Shown here: piece by piece, positions 41,189 through 48,527 of the stretch
How the letters are laid out: each line of letters starts with the position of its first letter
Position numbering within the stretch: the first letter of the stretch is position 1
Origin: a virus
Length of the DNA stretch: 64,000 bases
Strand: one strand, 5' to 3'
Virus record (IMG/VR): IMGVR_UViG_3300046477_000491
Location: 1 to 64,000 of that record
Translations under genes and position numbers: made by a program
Notes under the pieces: generated by a model
What the model saw: the letters and a program-made list of their open reading frames with translations, nothing else
Told to the model about the DNA's origin: nothing
Database searches by the model: none

Positions 41189-41269
41189 TACCCAAGGTGG
41201 GACTTGAACCCACACGCCTTTCGGCGCCGCTTTTGAGGCGGCTGACTGTGCCAATTCGTCTACTCGGGC
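41189..41269 (-). tRNA. tRNA-Leu (CAA)
   Basis: Anticodon arm GCCGC-CTCAAAA-GCGGC gives anticodon CAA (TTG codons). A long variable arm (GCCGAAAGGC) marks a class II tRNA; T-arm GTGGG-TTCAAGT-CCCAC. Acceptor GCCCGAG pairs with CTTGGGT. TTG is a minor Leu codon in such G+C-rich genomes. Confidence 0.9.
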
Positions 41270-41357
41270 GAGCGTGCTCCGCACTGTTGTATCCGGTTTA
41301 GCACGGGCACTCCAGTCCAGGTGTCTTACCGGTCCCGGACTTTCTTACAGGTGAATC

Positions 41358-41987
41358 CTACTTCACCGTGTAGCGCCCGTAGTAAACGGACTTCGACCAC
41401 GGCGAGTAGTAGTTCACGCCCTTACCGGGGCGCTCCGCTTCCAGCCACTTCGTCGAGGAGACGTAGATCGCCACGTGGTAGACGTGGCCGCTGGAGTCGT
41501 GAACGAAGACCAGGTCGCCCTTCTGGGGCTTCGAGACCTTCGCGCTGGCGTGGTACTGGTCGCTCGCGACGCGGGGAATCGACTTCCCCAGCTTCTGGAA
41601 CGAGTAGTGGGTCAGGCCGGAGCAGTCGAAGCCCGCCGACGGCGAGGATCCGCCCCAGACGTACCGCGTGCCGATGTACTTGGCGGCCTGGTTGACGATC
41701 TTCGTGCCCGACGAGGTCGAGCTGGTCGTCGAAGCGGGCTTGGCAGGTGCCGGGGTGGCCGATGCGGCCAGGAGGATCCGCTCTCCCGGGTAGATCCGGT
41801 TGGGGTTGGATATGTGGTTGATGGACGCGAGGTGCTGATACGTCGTCTTGTGGGATTTCGCAATCCCGCTCAGTGTGTCTCCGCTTTTCACGGTCACGTA
41901 ACTGGCGGCTGCTTCGGCGACCGAAGTCGCTATCGGCGATACGGCCAGTGCTCCCGCGAGAGCGATTCCAGCGATCCTCTTATTCAT
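41358..41987 (-). CDS. Secreted endolysin or cell-wall hydrolase, LysM + NlpC/P60
   Basis: 209 residues. Residues 1-27 are a Sec signal peptide ([20 protein letters not shown], cut likely after AEA). A LysM domain (29-73, [20 protein letters not shown]) binds peptidoglycan; after a Ser/Thr/Pro linker, an NlpC/P60 peptidase has Cys122 ([10 protein letters not shown]) and His171 (HVYHVAIYV). Phage endolysins usually lack a Sec signal, so this is either a secreted endolysin or a host-like wall enzyme acting in the lysogen. It lies between two tRNA pairs. Confidence 0.9.
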   Translation of the reverse strand: MNKRIAGIALAGALAVSPIATSVAEAAASYVTVKSGDTLSGIAKSHKTTYQHLASINHISNPNRIYPGERILLAASATPAPAKPASTTSSTSSGTKIVNQAAKYIGTRYVWGGSSPSAGFDCSGLTHYSFQKLGKSIPRVASDQYHASAKVSKPQKGDLVFVHDSSGHVYHVAIYVSSTKWLEAERPGKGVNYYSPWSKSVYYGRYTVK

Positions 41988-42154
41988 GATGCACTCCGCA
42001 CGCCTGCGAAATTAGGTGACGGGCTCGGGTAAGTGCTGTTCCCTACCACAAATGTTTCTGCGGATTCGCCCCAGTACTGCGTTTCGGTCTCCCGCCCCTG
42101 TTCAGGGTTGATTGCAGTTTTTGTCCAGGAACAGGGCTCGGCGTCTGGACAAAG

Positions 42155-42227
42155 TGGCCCCCCTTGGAATCGCACCAAGATCTCCCGCTTTTCAGGCGGG
42201 CGCATTAACTGTCTCTGCCAAAGGGCC
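42155..42227 (-). tRNA. tRNA-Phe (GAA), with variant T-loop
   Basis: Anticodon arm CCCGC-CTGAAAA-GCGGG (anticodon GAA). Acceptor GGCCCTT/GGGGGCC with two G-T pairs. The T-loop reads TGCGATT instead of the usual TTCGANT, and the D-stem is weak, so it may be a variant or a decaying gene. Confidence 0.8.
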
Positions 42228-42233
42228 GTGAAG

Positions 42234-42307
42234 TCTGGACGGCAGGATTCGAACCTGCGACCCCCTGCATCCAAAGCAGGCGCGCTACCGGGCTGCGCTA
42301 CGTCCAG
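42234..42307 (-). tRNA. tRNA-Pro (TGG)
   Basis: Anticodon arm CCTGC-TTTGGAT-GCAGG (anticodon TGG). Acceptor CTGGACG/CGTCCAG, D-stem GCGC/GCGC, T-arm GCAGG-TTCGAAT-CCTGC. Six bases separate it from tRNA-Phe. Confidence 0.93.
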
Positions 42308-42386
42308 AAGTTGATGGCTACACATTACGGTATCAAGATTGGTCCTTGTCAACCCCATTGAGCAACTAGCTTGCCATGGAGAGACA

Positions 42387-42455
42387 GTTCCCCGCCGGGT
42401 CTTACGCCTCGCTTGGGGTAGCGAGCCGAGGAGGCTGCCCTAGCGGGCGGGGAAC
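42387..42455 (-). other. Structured RNA element after a 40-codon ORF
   Basis: GTTCCCCGCC (42387-42396) pairs with GGCGGGGAAC (42446-42455); inside it CTCGCT and AGCGAG form a second hairpin (42408-42425). It includes the end of the 40-codon ORF. It may be a large terminator or a small structured RNA. Confidence 0.5.
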
Positions 42456-42562
42456 GGGAAGCGGCCGAGGCAGAACGCCGTCAAGGCCGGGATGAGCGCG
42501 GGCATGCTGGCGGAGGGGAGGTTGCTCCCCTGGCCCGGCCGTCGCTCGCTCATCGTGTTCAT
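42440..42562 (-). CDS. Possible 40-residue protein
   Basis: MNTMSERRPGQGSNLPSASM, then PALIPALTAFCLGRFPFPAR. AAGGAT lies just before the first ATG, and a weak promoter with an AAcCCGTAA half-site lies upstream (42584-42604). The end lies in a strong hairpin. Reading-frame length alone is weak evidence in G+C-rich DNA. Confidence 0.35.
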   Translation of the reverse strand: MNTMSERRPGQGSNLPSASMPALIPALTAFCLGRFPFPAR

Positions 42563-42662
42563 GCATCCTTTTTACAGGATCACGGTTACGGGTTTGTAAT
42601 CAGGCCACTGCCCCGTTTCCCTCGCGCGAGGCGGGGGGTAGGGCACTGTCCAGAGCAGCAAA

Positions 42663-42698
42663 AAGGGCCGGGGGGACGCCGTTGTCCCTCCGACCCTT
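42663..42698 (-). terminator. Terminator after the Lsr2-like gene
   Basis: AAGGGCCGGGGGGAC pairs with GTCCCTCCGACCCTT (two mismatches), 20 bases after the Lsr2-like stop. Confidence 0.75.
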
Positions 42699-42717
42699 GC
42701 CAGGGCGTATGTCAGCT

Positions 42718-43092
42718 CTACTTGTGCGCGGCCTCGAACTCGCGGATGAGGTCCGTGGGGATCCGGCCGGTGTGGGCGATCTCCCGGCCCTGCTCCTTCA
42801 GCCACTGGCGCACGTCCGCAGCCGTGAAGGTCTGGCCGCCCCGACCCTTGATGGCCTTCAGCACCTGCGTGCCGACGCGCTTCTCGGTGTTGTGGGCGAT
42901 GGAGGTGAAGGGCTCCAGGGCACCGACCATGAGCTGCTGATGGTCCCGGCATAGATCCATGAAGTATCTCGTCGTCCCGACCGTGATGGCCGTGGCCTCG
43001 TTACCGGGGACGTCCTGGCCGCAGGTTTCGGTCTTGCGGCCGTGCTTCACCTTGAAATCGCAGAACTTGTCAACACTGACGCGCTCACCCAT
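42718..43092 (-). CDS. Lsr2-like DNA-binding protein
   Basis: 124 residues. The C-terminal 40 residues (FTAADVRQWLKEQGREIAHT, GRIPTDLIREFEAAHK) match the Lsr2 DNA-binding domain, including the R-G-R-like A/T-minor-groove hook (here T-G-R-I-P). The N-terminal part has CDFKVKHGRKTETC and a C-x2-H style end (LCRDH), a zinc-binding region in place of the Lsr2 dimerisation domain. Lsr2 silences A/T-rich foreign DNA in actinobacteria; a phage version could silence its own genes or counter host silencing. Confidence 0.8.
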   Translation of the reverse strand: MGERVSVDKFCDFKVKHGRKTETCGQDVPGNEATAITVGTTRYFMDLCRDHQQLMVGALEPFTSIAHNTEKRVGTQVLKAIKGRGGQTFTAADVRQWLKEQGREIAHTGRIPTDLIREFEAAHK

Positions 43093-43147
43093 GAATGATC
43101 ACTCCTTAACGGCCCCCGCTGCTGGTCGAACGTCGGGCACGTTGGCA

Positions 43148-43176
43148 ATATTGCCTCTCAGGCAGGGCCTTGTCAA
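43148..43176 (-). promoter_or_regulatory. Leftward promoter of the Lsr2-like gene
   Basis: Read leftward: TTGACA, 17-base spacer, CAATAT. The -35 box lies in the inverted repeat 43166-43180/43191-43205 (GGCCTTGTCAAGCGT against its inverse with one mismatch), which may be an operator or the terminator of the upstream gene. Confidence 0.6.
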
Positions 43177-43218
43177 GCGTCTTGCGTCACACGCTCGACA
43201 AGGCCGTATCAATAAGAC

Positions 43219-44073
43219 CTATTTGAGCAGCGACTCCGCCTGCCCCAGGATACTCGTCACTACGGTCTCGACCGGGGTGTCGATCCTCGGCCTGGACGGC
43301 GGGGACAGGGCGGGAAGGTGCTTCAGGGGCGTCTGGTCGGCCCGATTGGGGGTCTTCGATTCCGTCTTCCCGGAAGTCTTCACGCGCGCCCCGTCGCGGT
43401 GCTTCGTGGGAACCCTCCGGTGCTTTCCGGCGGGCGCTTTGGGCTTGTCGGCCGTCGTGGTGGCGGTCTTCTCGGGGGACTGGGCGGCCATCTGGTAGCT
43501 GGAGCCGGTGGGCCGGTAGGTGTTGACCACAGCGGTGCGGGCACTCGTGGCGACGGCCGTCTTGGAGGGCTCAGGGACGGGCACGTCGTTGCCTGCCATG
43601 TCGGGGCGGTCCATGGGGTGTGTTCCCTGGGCGTGAAGGTCCATGGCGGCCTCGGCGGTCATGCCGATGAAGAACGGGGCGATGGTGGCGGCCACGGTGA
43701 GCATGATCCGGCGCTGCCAGGAGGAGCGGGCTACCGGCTTCTTGGCCCGGTGGGAGCGCAGCTTCGGAGCAGGTTCAGGCTGCTCCGCCAGTTTGGGCTC
43801 CTCGGGCAGCCAGTAGATGATCTCCTGAGTGTCGCTGTCCCAGCCCATGCACAGCTCTCCAGCATCCACCAGGGCGGAGAGTTCTTCGTCGACCTCGTCC
43901 TCGTAGCTGAGCCCGTAAAAGTCCGGGATCGAGCCCTCGTGCGGCACGTCTTCCTTGTCGCGCAGGTGCGGCTCGTTCAGGGGCATGGGCGCAGTTTCTG
44001 CGTGTTGTTGGCGCAGCTCGCGGACGTCCTGTTCCCCCGTGTCGTTCGCATCGTCACGCCAGATCATGTTCAT
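43219..44073 (-). CDS. Single-pass membrane protein with cytoplasmic N-terminus
   Basis: 284 residues. Residues 1-115 are acidic and soluble, with YEDEVDEELSALVDAGELCM (winged-helix-like) and a basic stop-transfer RSHRAKKPVARSSWQRR. One transmembrane helix (RIMLTVAATIAPFFIGMTAE, about 120-140) follows, then an external Pro/Thr/Lys-rich low-complexity tail. This topology resembles anti-sigma factor-like or sensor proteins of Streptomyces plasmids, but no family is certain. Confidence 0.65.
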   Translation of the reverse strand: MNMIWRDDANDTGEQDVRELRQQHAETAPMPLNEPHLRDKEDVPHEGSIPDFYGLSYEDEVDEELSALVDAGELCMGWDSDTQEIIYWLPEEPKLAEQPEPAPKLRSHRAKKPVARSSWQRRIMLTVAATIAPFFIGMTAEAAMDLHAQGTHPMDRPDMAGNDVPVPEPSKTAVATSARTAVVNTYRPTGSSYQMAAQSPEKTATTTADKPKAPAGKHRRVPTKHRDGARVKTSGKTESKTPNRADQTPLKHLPALSPPSRPRIDTPVETVVTSILGQAESLLK

Positions 44074-44504
44074 GAGCGGGATGTACCCCTCCTACCAGAC
44101 GCACGCGGGATCTGACGGTTTCGTGTGCGTAATCAGCTCGTGGACCTGGAGAGACCCTGGATCATGGGGAGGCGGGCGGCTGCTGCACGGCACACCGCGT
44201 GGGGATGATCTTTGCCCTTGCGATCACTGGCTTACCAGGGAGCAAACCGTAGCACCGGGAGGTCAACCGGAACAGGCGGCTCCGTGACTTGCGCAACCTT
44301 GTTGCTTTACTTTTCAAGCGGGTTGCTTGACCAGCTCTTTACTAAATATGCTACAACCCGTGCAGTTACCCCGGGTTACATGTACCTGGAACCTACGGTT
44401 GCGTAGCTGTGGAGGTTCTGTATGGTGACCCAGCTCACATTGGTAAATTCGATCAGCCGACAGATATGCGTCGACAATTTGTCAAGCTACCACGAGATAT
44501 GACT
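44074..44504. other. 430-base stretch without a convincing gene
   Basis: It contains a leftward TTGACA (44480-44485, reverse strand) that may begin the promoter of the membrane protein gene, A/T-rich patches (TTTACTAAATATG near 44338), and short plus-strand frames that lack ribosome-binding sites. RBS GGAGGGG for the membrane protein gene is at its left end. Confidence 0.5.
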
Positions 44505-44536
44505 TGACCCCGCTACGGGATGCCGTAACGGGGTCA
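44505..44536 (-). terminator. Terminator of the RNA-repair operon
   Basis: TGACCCCGCTACGG and CCGTAACGGGGTCA form a 14-bp stem with one mismatch, 39 bases after the kinase/phosphatase stop. Confidence 0.8.
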
Positions 44537-44574
44537 GGAGTCAATCGGTGTTATTTCAGATAGTGAAACCTCAT

Positions 44575-45495
44575 CTAGAAGGCCCCGGGGGCCACTTGGA
44601 GGGTCCGCAGGCCGAGAAGGCGCCACATCTCGACCACCTGGTCACGGTCGTCGAGGACCATCCACACGTTGTAGCGGCCCAGGATCTCCTGCCGGTAGAT
44701 CTCCTCCTTCACGATCGAGTCCTTGCGCATGTCGTACTCGGCGCGCATCAGCAGCGGCGACAGCGAGGTCCACTCCCCCACGTGCTGCACCAGCCAGGCC
44801 CGGGTCCGCTTGTAGGCCCGAGCGTCGCGGCCGGACACGAAGATGATCTCGGCGCCCGCGTCCCGCAGCGTGTTCACGAGGTCGATGACGTCCTGGTGCG
44901 CCGTGTCCTCGTCCACCCGGTCCCAGTCGAAGGGACTGCGGTCGGCCATCTTGGCCAGCGTGCCGTCCAGGTCCACCAGCACGGCGTGCGGGCGGTCAGG
45001 GAGCAACGCAGGGGGGTCGGCAGGCTTGGGGGCCAGGTACTTCTCGTACATGTCCTTGATGACCTTCTCGCCGACGCTCTTCTCCCGCTTCAGGTCGCGG
45101 CGGACGCAGGTATTAAGTGCCACGTCGGTGAAGTCCTTGACGAAGAACCGGGCTCCCCGGCTTTCCGCCAGCCGCTCCAGGCGCTCCTCGTGGTACGGGT
45201 TGAGGTTGGTGTCGGCGACGATCACGCTGACGCCCTGGAGCAGGAACATCTCCACGAGCGCGTCGCGGGCCTTGACGACCTGCCGCTCGTTCTTGCCGTG
45301 CCAGCGGTCGGCGTGCAGCATCGCCCGCAGGTCGTCCTTGCACACGATCACGACGGAGCCGGGGATGGCCTTGAGGACCTGCTCGCGGGCCCACGTCGTC
45401 TTGCCGGAGCCCGGCAGGCCCTTGGTCATGGTCAGCGTCGTCACGGGCTTCTCCTTCGTCTTCTTCGGTCCGCAGCACAGGCATTTCACGGGCAT
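44575..45495 (-). CDS. Polynucleotide kinase/3-prime phosphatase (T4 PseT-like)
   Basis: 306 residues from the ATG at 45495 (longer readings fall inside the upstream gene). The kinase domain has the P-loop GLPGSGKTTW (about 26-35) and a DTNLNPYHEERL acceptor-side motif; the HAD phosphatase domain has VLVDLDGTLAKM (about 170), IIFVSGRD and VWMVLDDRDQVV. The kinase-then-phosphatase order is that of T4 Pnkp, which heals tRNAs cut by host anticodon nucleases. Near the N-terminus is a CLCCGPKK cysteine cluster. A ligase gene lies 295 bases upstream in the same operon. One CTTAATACC at codons 127-129. Confidence 0.9.
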   Translation of the reverse strand: MPVKCLCCGPKKTKEKPVTTLTMTKGLPGSGKTTWAREQVLKAIPGSVVIVCKDDLRAMLHADRWHGKNERQVVKARDALVEMFLLQGVSVIVADTNLNPYHEERLERLAESRGARFFVKDFTDVALNTCVRRDLKREKSVGEKVIKDMYEKYLAPKPADPPALLPDRPHAVLVDLDGTLAKMADRSPFDWDRVDEDTAHQDVIDLVNTLRDAGAEIIFVSGRDARAYKRTRAWLVQHVGEWTSLSPLLMRAEYDMRKDSIVKEEIYRQEILGRYNVWMVLDDRDQVVEMWRLLGLRTLQVAPGAF

Positions 45496-45791
45496 CGGCA
45501 GCACCCGTCGCAGCCGTGCAGGCCCTCGTAGGGGTTGTAGTCCTCGCCCTGCATCATTCGCTTGTAGGCGAGGTCGTCCGGGTCGGGGTGTCCGACGCCG
45601 TGGGAGCACATCCGCTCCATCAGGGCGCGGTCCATGCGGAAGTGCTGGGGCCAGTCGGCCATGTGGTGGTCGGAGGGGTTGTGTACGCAGCAGTGGCGGC
45701 CGATGCAGTCCTTGCGGGGGTGGGCGAGGAGTCGTTCCCCGCCCACCAGTTCCGCCGCCTCGAACCAGCCGCCGAGGTCGTCGGGCTCCAT
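45486..45791 (-). CDS. Cys/His-rich small protein in the RNA-repair operon
   Basis: 101 residues from the ATG overlapping the ligase stop (ATGA). It has many potential metal ligands: KDCIGRHCCVHNPSDHHMAD, HFRMDRALMERMCSHGVGH and a CDGCCRCP end. It looks like part of a family of phage proteins seen beside RNA ligases, but I cannot name it. The end overlaps the kinase gene by 10 bases. Confidence 0.65.
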   Translation of the reverse strand: MEPDDLGGWFEAAELVGGERLLAHPRKDCIGRHCCVHNPSDHHMADWPQHFRMDRALMERMCSHGVGHPDPDDLAYKRMMQGEDYNPYEGLHGCDGCCRCP

Positions 45792-46897
45792 CAGGCCGCG
45801 TCCTCCGAGAGCGTCTGGAACGGCTTCTCGTACGTCGGCCGGACCCGCTTCCAGACGTCGGCCGTGATGTCCTTGCCGCCGTAGATACGGAACAGCAGAC
45901 CCGGGTACGGCGTCTCCTGGGCGAGCAGCGCGAACTCCTTGCGGCGCTTCTGTGCGTCCGTCTCCGGCCGCCGCAGGCGCTTGATGATCCAGGCGTAGTC
46001 GTCCATGATCTGGGCCTTCTCGCGGGCGAAGTCGCCCTCCAGGCGGTACACCTGCTGGTGGACCCAGGTGTAGAACTCGTCCGGGACGCGGTCGATCCAG
46101 GAGTCGATGCCCTGCCCGTTGGCCAGCGCGTCCCACACGGAGAGGGTGGAGACGTTCGTCAGGATGCGGTGCAGGCGGACGTACTCGTCGTACTTGAACT
46201 TCACCCGGGTGTCGCTCCAGGGGAAGCGGACGACGAAGCCCTCCAGGTTGGACTCCTGCACGTTGCGCATGTAGTCCAGGACGTCGGGCATCGTCTTGAA
46301 GCCGACCGGCTCGTTGACCGGGCCCGGCCAGTCGTAGGTGCCGAAGGGGAGCGTCTTGCCGGTCGCGGTGTCGATGACGGCGAGGAGGACCAGTTCGTCC
46401 AGGCCCTGGTAGTCCACCACGATGCGGTTGGCCGCGTAGACGATCTCGAAGAGATACGTCAGGCCGAGGATGGGCTCGAACTTCGGGTACCGGCTCTGAA
46501 CGGCTTCCGTGGCGTGCAGCGCCTGGGGGCTGGTGAAGGAGCCCCGCGTGGCGATGCGGAACTCCCCGGTATTAAGCGTGTAGCCGACGCCCAGAGAGCC
46601 GTCCCACTTCACGTACCCCTCGACCGGCTGCGTCAGGAGCGTGGAGTGCAGTTCGGGGACCTGGTCCCAGTTGAAGAACTTCTCGAACGGGCGGGAGACG
46701 ACCTCGTTGGTGACACTGTCGACGATCAGGCCGCGCGTCTTCTTCGTGACGTCGTTCCACATGCCCTCGTACTGGGCCTTGTTCGTGTAGTTGAGGATGG
46801 CCAGCGGAGCGTCGGGGTGGTTCTGCCTGCGGACGTAGCCCTTTTCGAGCATGTCCTTGAGCAGGCTCTGGGACATGATGCTCATGAGGTTGGTCAT
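45791..46897 (-). CDS. RNA ligase, T4 Rnl1-like
   Basis: 368 residues from the ATG with GGAGG just upstream. The nucleotidyl-transfer motif I is KWDGS with Lys97; motif IIIa-like TYLFEIVY, motif IV EGFVVRF and motif V VKFKYDEYVRLH follow in order, and a helical C-terminal domain of about 120 residues matches Rnl1. It would join RNA ends healed by the neighbouring kinase/phosphatase, most likely cut tRNA anticodon loops. One CTTAATACC occurs at codons 108-110. Confidence 0.9.
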   Translation of the reverse strand: MTNLMSIMSQSLLKDMLEKGYVRRQNHPDAPLAILNYTNKAQYEGMWNDVTKKTRGLIVDSVTNEVVSRPFEKFFNWDQVPELHSTLLTQPVEGYVKWDGSLGVGYTLNTGEFRIATRGSFTSPQALHATEAVQSRYPKFEPILGLTYLFEIVYAANRIVVDYQGLDELVLLAVIDTATGKTLPFGTYDWPGPVNEPVGFKTMPDVLDYMRNVQESNLEGFVVRFPWSDTRVKFKYDEYVRLHRILTNVSTLSVWDALANGQGIDSWIDRVPDEFYTWVHQQVYRLEGDFAREKAQIMDDYAWIIKRLRRPETDAQKRRKEFALLAQETPYPGLLFRIYGGKDITADVWKRVRPTYEKPFQTLSEDAA

Positions 46898-46919
46898 GGA
46901 TCCTCCGAGGTGTGGTGGG

Positions 46920-47147
46920 TCAGAGACGCTGGTCGAGTGCCGTGACCACGCGCTTGGCGAAGGTCTCGTAGAACTCGTCGGGGAGGTGGTCGATGGCGAA
47001 CCACTTCCGGGCCTCAAGGGCGACGATCTCTACGGCCTCGGCGCGCTTCTTGCCCTGCCGCTCCAGCCAGTCCCTCGCGGCGCTGACGTTGGGGATGGCC
47101 AGGTGTCCGAGGTTCAGGGTGGGGCGGTCGTCCTTCGTGGCGGTCAT
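46920..47147 (-). CDS. Small helical protein
   Basis: 75 residues (MTATKDDRPTLNLGHLAIPN...). Helical with AARDWLERQGKKRAEAVEIV and LPDEFYETFAKRVVTALDQR. It is the second gene of the RNA-repair operon, 22 bases before the ligase. No family recognised. LPDEFY also occurs in the ligase (VPDEFYTWV), perhaps by chance. Confidence 0.6.
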   Translation of the reverse strand: MTATKDDRPTLNLGHLAIPNVSAARDWLERQGKKRAEAVEIVALEARKWFAIDHLPDEFYETFAKRVVTALDQRL

Positions 47148-47149
47148 GT

Positions 47150-47563
47150 TCAGCCCTTCTTCGCGGCCTTCTTGTTCTTGCGCTTGTTCTTGGTCTTCTT
47201 CGCGGCCCGGCGGTCACGCTTGTCGAGGTCGGTCTCGACGTCGCTCAGGGCCTCGTCCAGCTTTTCGATGAAGAGGTAGATGGCGCCCTTGAGGCGGTCG
47301 GCCTTCGCGCGGGCGTTCTCCAGGTCCTTGCGGAGCTGGGCGCGGTCTTCCTCGGTGCCGGTCTGGCCGTAGACGCCGAAGTCGAGGGTCACGCTGCGGG
47401 AGCAGTCCTGGATCTGGAGGGTGGCGCCGAAGTCGAGGTAGTCGTCGCTGCTGTCACCGTCGTTGATCTCCGCGAGCACCGCACCGAGGCCATGGTGTCC
47501 CTGGTTGTTCAGGAACTCGCGGATGTAGAGGCGGCGCTGCTCGTCGGTGGCGGTGGTGCTCAT
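47150..47563 (-). CDS. Acidic protein with a lysine-rich tail
   Basis: 137 residues from the ATG with GAGGAG 6 bases upstream. The N-terminal 65 residues may form a small beta unit (DYLDFGATLQIQDCSRSVTL), followed by a coiled coil (RAQLRKDLENARAKADRLKG) and a C-terminal run of Lys/Arg (about 22 residues) suited to nucleic-acid binding. First gene of the RNA-repair operon. Function unknown. Confidence 0.6.
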   Translation of the reverse strand: MSTTATDEQRRLYIREFLNNQGHHGLGAVLAEINDGDSSDDYLDFGATLQIQDCSRSVTLDFGVYGQTGTEEDRAQLRKDLENARAKADRLKGAIYLFIEKLDEALSDVETDLDKRDRRAAKKTKNKRKNKKAAKKG

Positions 47564-47637
47564 GCGGTGCTCCTCGGTTCTGCGGTTCTGTGGTGCCGGG
47601 GTGACCCCGACATCGAGAAACCTATAACGAAGAAGAC

Positions 47638-47658
47638 GTAATCTCAAGCCCGTAATCG
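47638..47658 (-). promoter_or_regulatory. Promoter region with ATTACGGGCTT before the RNA-repair operon
   Basis: Read leftward: GATTACGGGCTTGAGATTAC with a second ATTACGTCTTC nearby, then TTATAGGTT. TTGAGA and TAGGTT are 17 bases apart and fit a promoter. Confidence 0.5.
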
Positions 47659-47723
47659 TGAATCTGTTCAACGTAACCCGTATGACGTGGGTCACACCTC
47701 AAGGGGGTTGCGCACACGTGCAA

Positions 47724-47749
47724 AAGACCCCCGCCGTAGCAGGGGTCTT
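47724..47749 (-). terminator. Terminator after the 36-residue membrane peptide
   Basis: AAGACCCC (47724-47731) pairs with GGGGTCTT (47742-47749), 17 bases after the preceding stop. Confidence 0.75.
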
Positions 47750-47765
47750 CGCAGGTCAGGACAGG

Positions 47766-47876
47766 TCAGTTACCGGACGCCACCAGCAGCGCGTGCCCGA
47801 CGTAGACGGCCGCAGCCGCGTCCAGCAGGAGCGCCACGATCCACACGGCCTCCGGAACATCACGGAACCACTTCAT
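47766..47876 (-). CDS. Thirty-six-residue membrane peptide
   Basis: MKWFRDVPEAVWIVALLLDA, then AAAVYVGHALLVASGN: a single transmembrane helix of about 25 residues. The ATG overlaps the stop of the nucleotidyltransferase gene (TGAATG). Such tiny membrane peptides can be toxins, exclusion factors or membrane-protein regulators. Confidence 0.6.
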   Translation of the reverse strand: MKWFRDVPEAVWIVALLLDAAAAVYVGHALLVASGN

Positions 47877-48527
47877 TCAGATCTTCCTCACGTAGTTGAT
47901 GAAGTCCTGGAGCCGGTCCGTACGCGGCTGCGCCGGAAGGATGCCGACCCGGTCGTTGAAGACGTCGAACGCCTTCCAGAACTCGGCCTCGATCTGCTCG
48001 CCCGACATCTCGTCGAACGCCCAGTAGAAGTCCGGGTCCGGCACACGGACGGTCAGCGTCCCGAACTCCAGCAGTTGCTGGCCCTGCCGCAGCAGCCGGA
48101 AGCAGTGCCGGGCGTGCTTGGCCACACGCTTCTGCCTGGCCTCGTTGGCCAGCTCCTGCTTGATCCGCTTGATCTGCCCCATGGCGTACCCGCCGTACGC
48201 GGAGCGCACGTAGCCCTCGGACAGGAAGTCCTCGCGGATGTCGACCAGCCACTCCCCCTCCCAGGACTGCTCCTCGTACTCCTCCAGGTACATCAGGTCC
48301 ATGATCGTCGGGTTGCACTTCAGCGCGAGGTTCACGTACTTGCCGACCTCGTGCAGGGTGACGTCCGGAGCCGTGGTCACCAGCGAGTCCTGATGCTGGG
48401 AACCGATACGGAAGAACTCCGGAGTGGGACGGATGAAGATGCCGAGCCGGTCGGTGTCCGAGCCGGGCCGGGCGAGGCCGAAGGCAGTGCTGCCCACGAC
48501 CCCGCTCAGCAGGATGTTGGTCCCCAT
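47877..48527 (-). CDS. RlaP-like nucleotidyltransferase (RNA-repair associated)
   Basis: 216 residues from the ATG overlapping the upstream stop. The start GVVGSTAFGLARPGSDTDRL carries the polymerase-beta motif G-S...D-x-D (Asp24, Asp26), followed by GIFIRPTPEFF and the helical part KYVNLALKCNPTIMDLMYLE and SAYGGYAMGQIKRIKQELAN. This is the pattern of the RlaP/YcgL family, which is found with RNA ligases in bacterial and phage RNA-repair loci. It may add nucleotides to RNA ends. Same side of the genome as the ligase and kinase operon, 300 bases away. Confidence 0.8.
   Translation of the reverse strand: MGTNILLSGVVGSTAFGLARPGSDTDRLGIFIRPTPEFFRIGSQHQDSLVTTAPDVTLHEVGKYVNLALKCNPTIMDLMYLEEYEEQSWEGEWLVDIREDFLSEGYVRSAYGGYAMGQIKRIKQELANEARQKRVAKHARHCFRLLRQGQQLLEFGTLTVRVPDPDFYWAFDEMSGEQIEAEFWKAFDVFNDRVGILPAQPRTDRLQDFINYVRKI

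Noticed and set aside
41988-42154. c-di-AMP (ydaO) riboswitch before the LysM-NlpC gene, as known for host wall enzymes
   Set aside because: The conserved purine-rich blocks and stems of that riboswitch are not visible in the 160-base leader.
41984-42358. 124-codon frame over the tRNA-Phe and tRNA-Pro genes
   Set aside because: Its sequence is simply translated tRNA (e.g. RRFESCRPDF); the tRNA cloverleafs explain the region.
44212-44406. 64-codon plus-strand frame in the 44-kb gap
   Set aside because: No SD, no promoter at the right distance, and no fold-like pattern; the gap more likely holds control elements.
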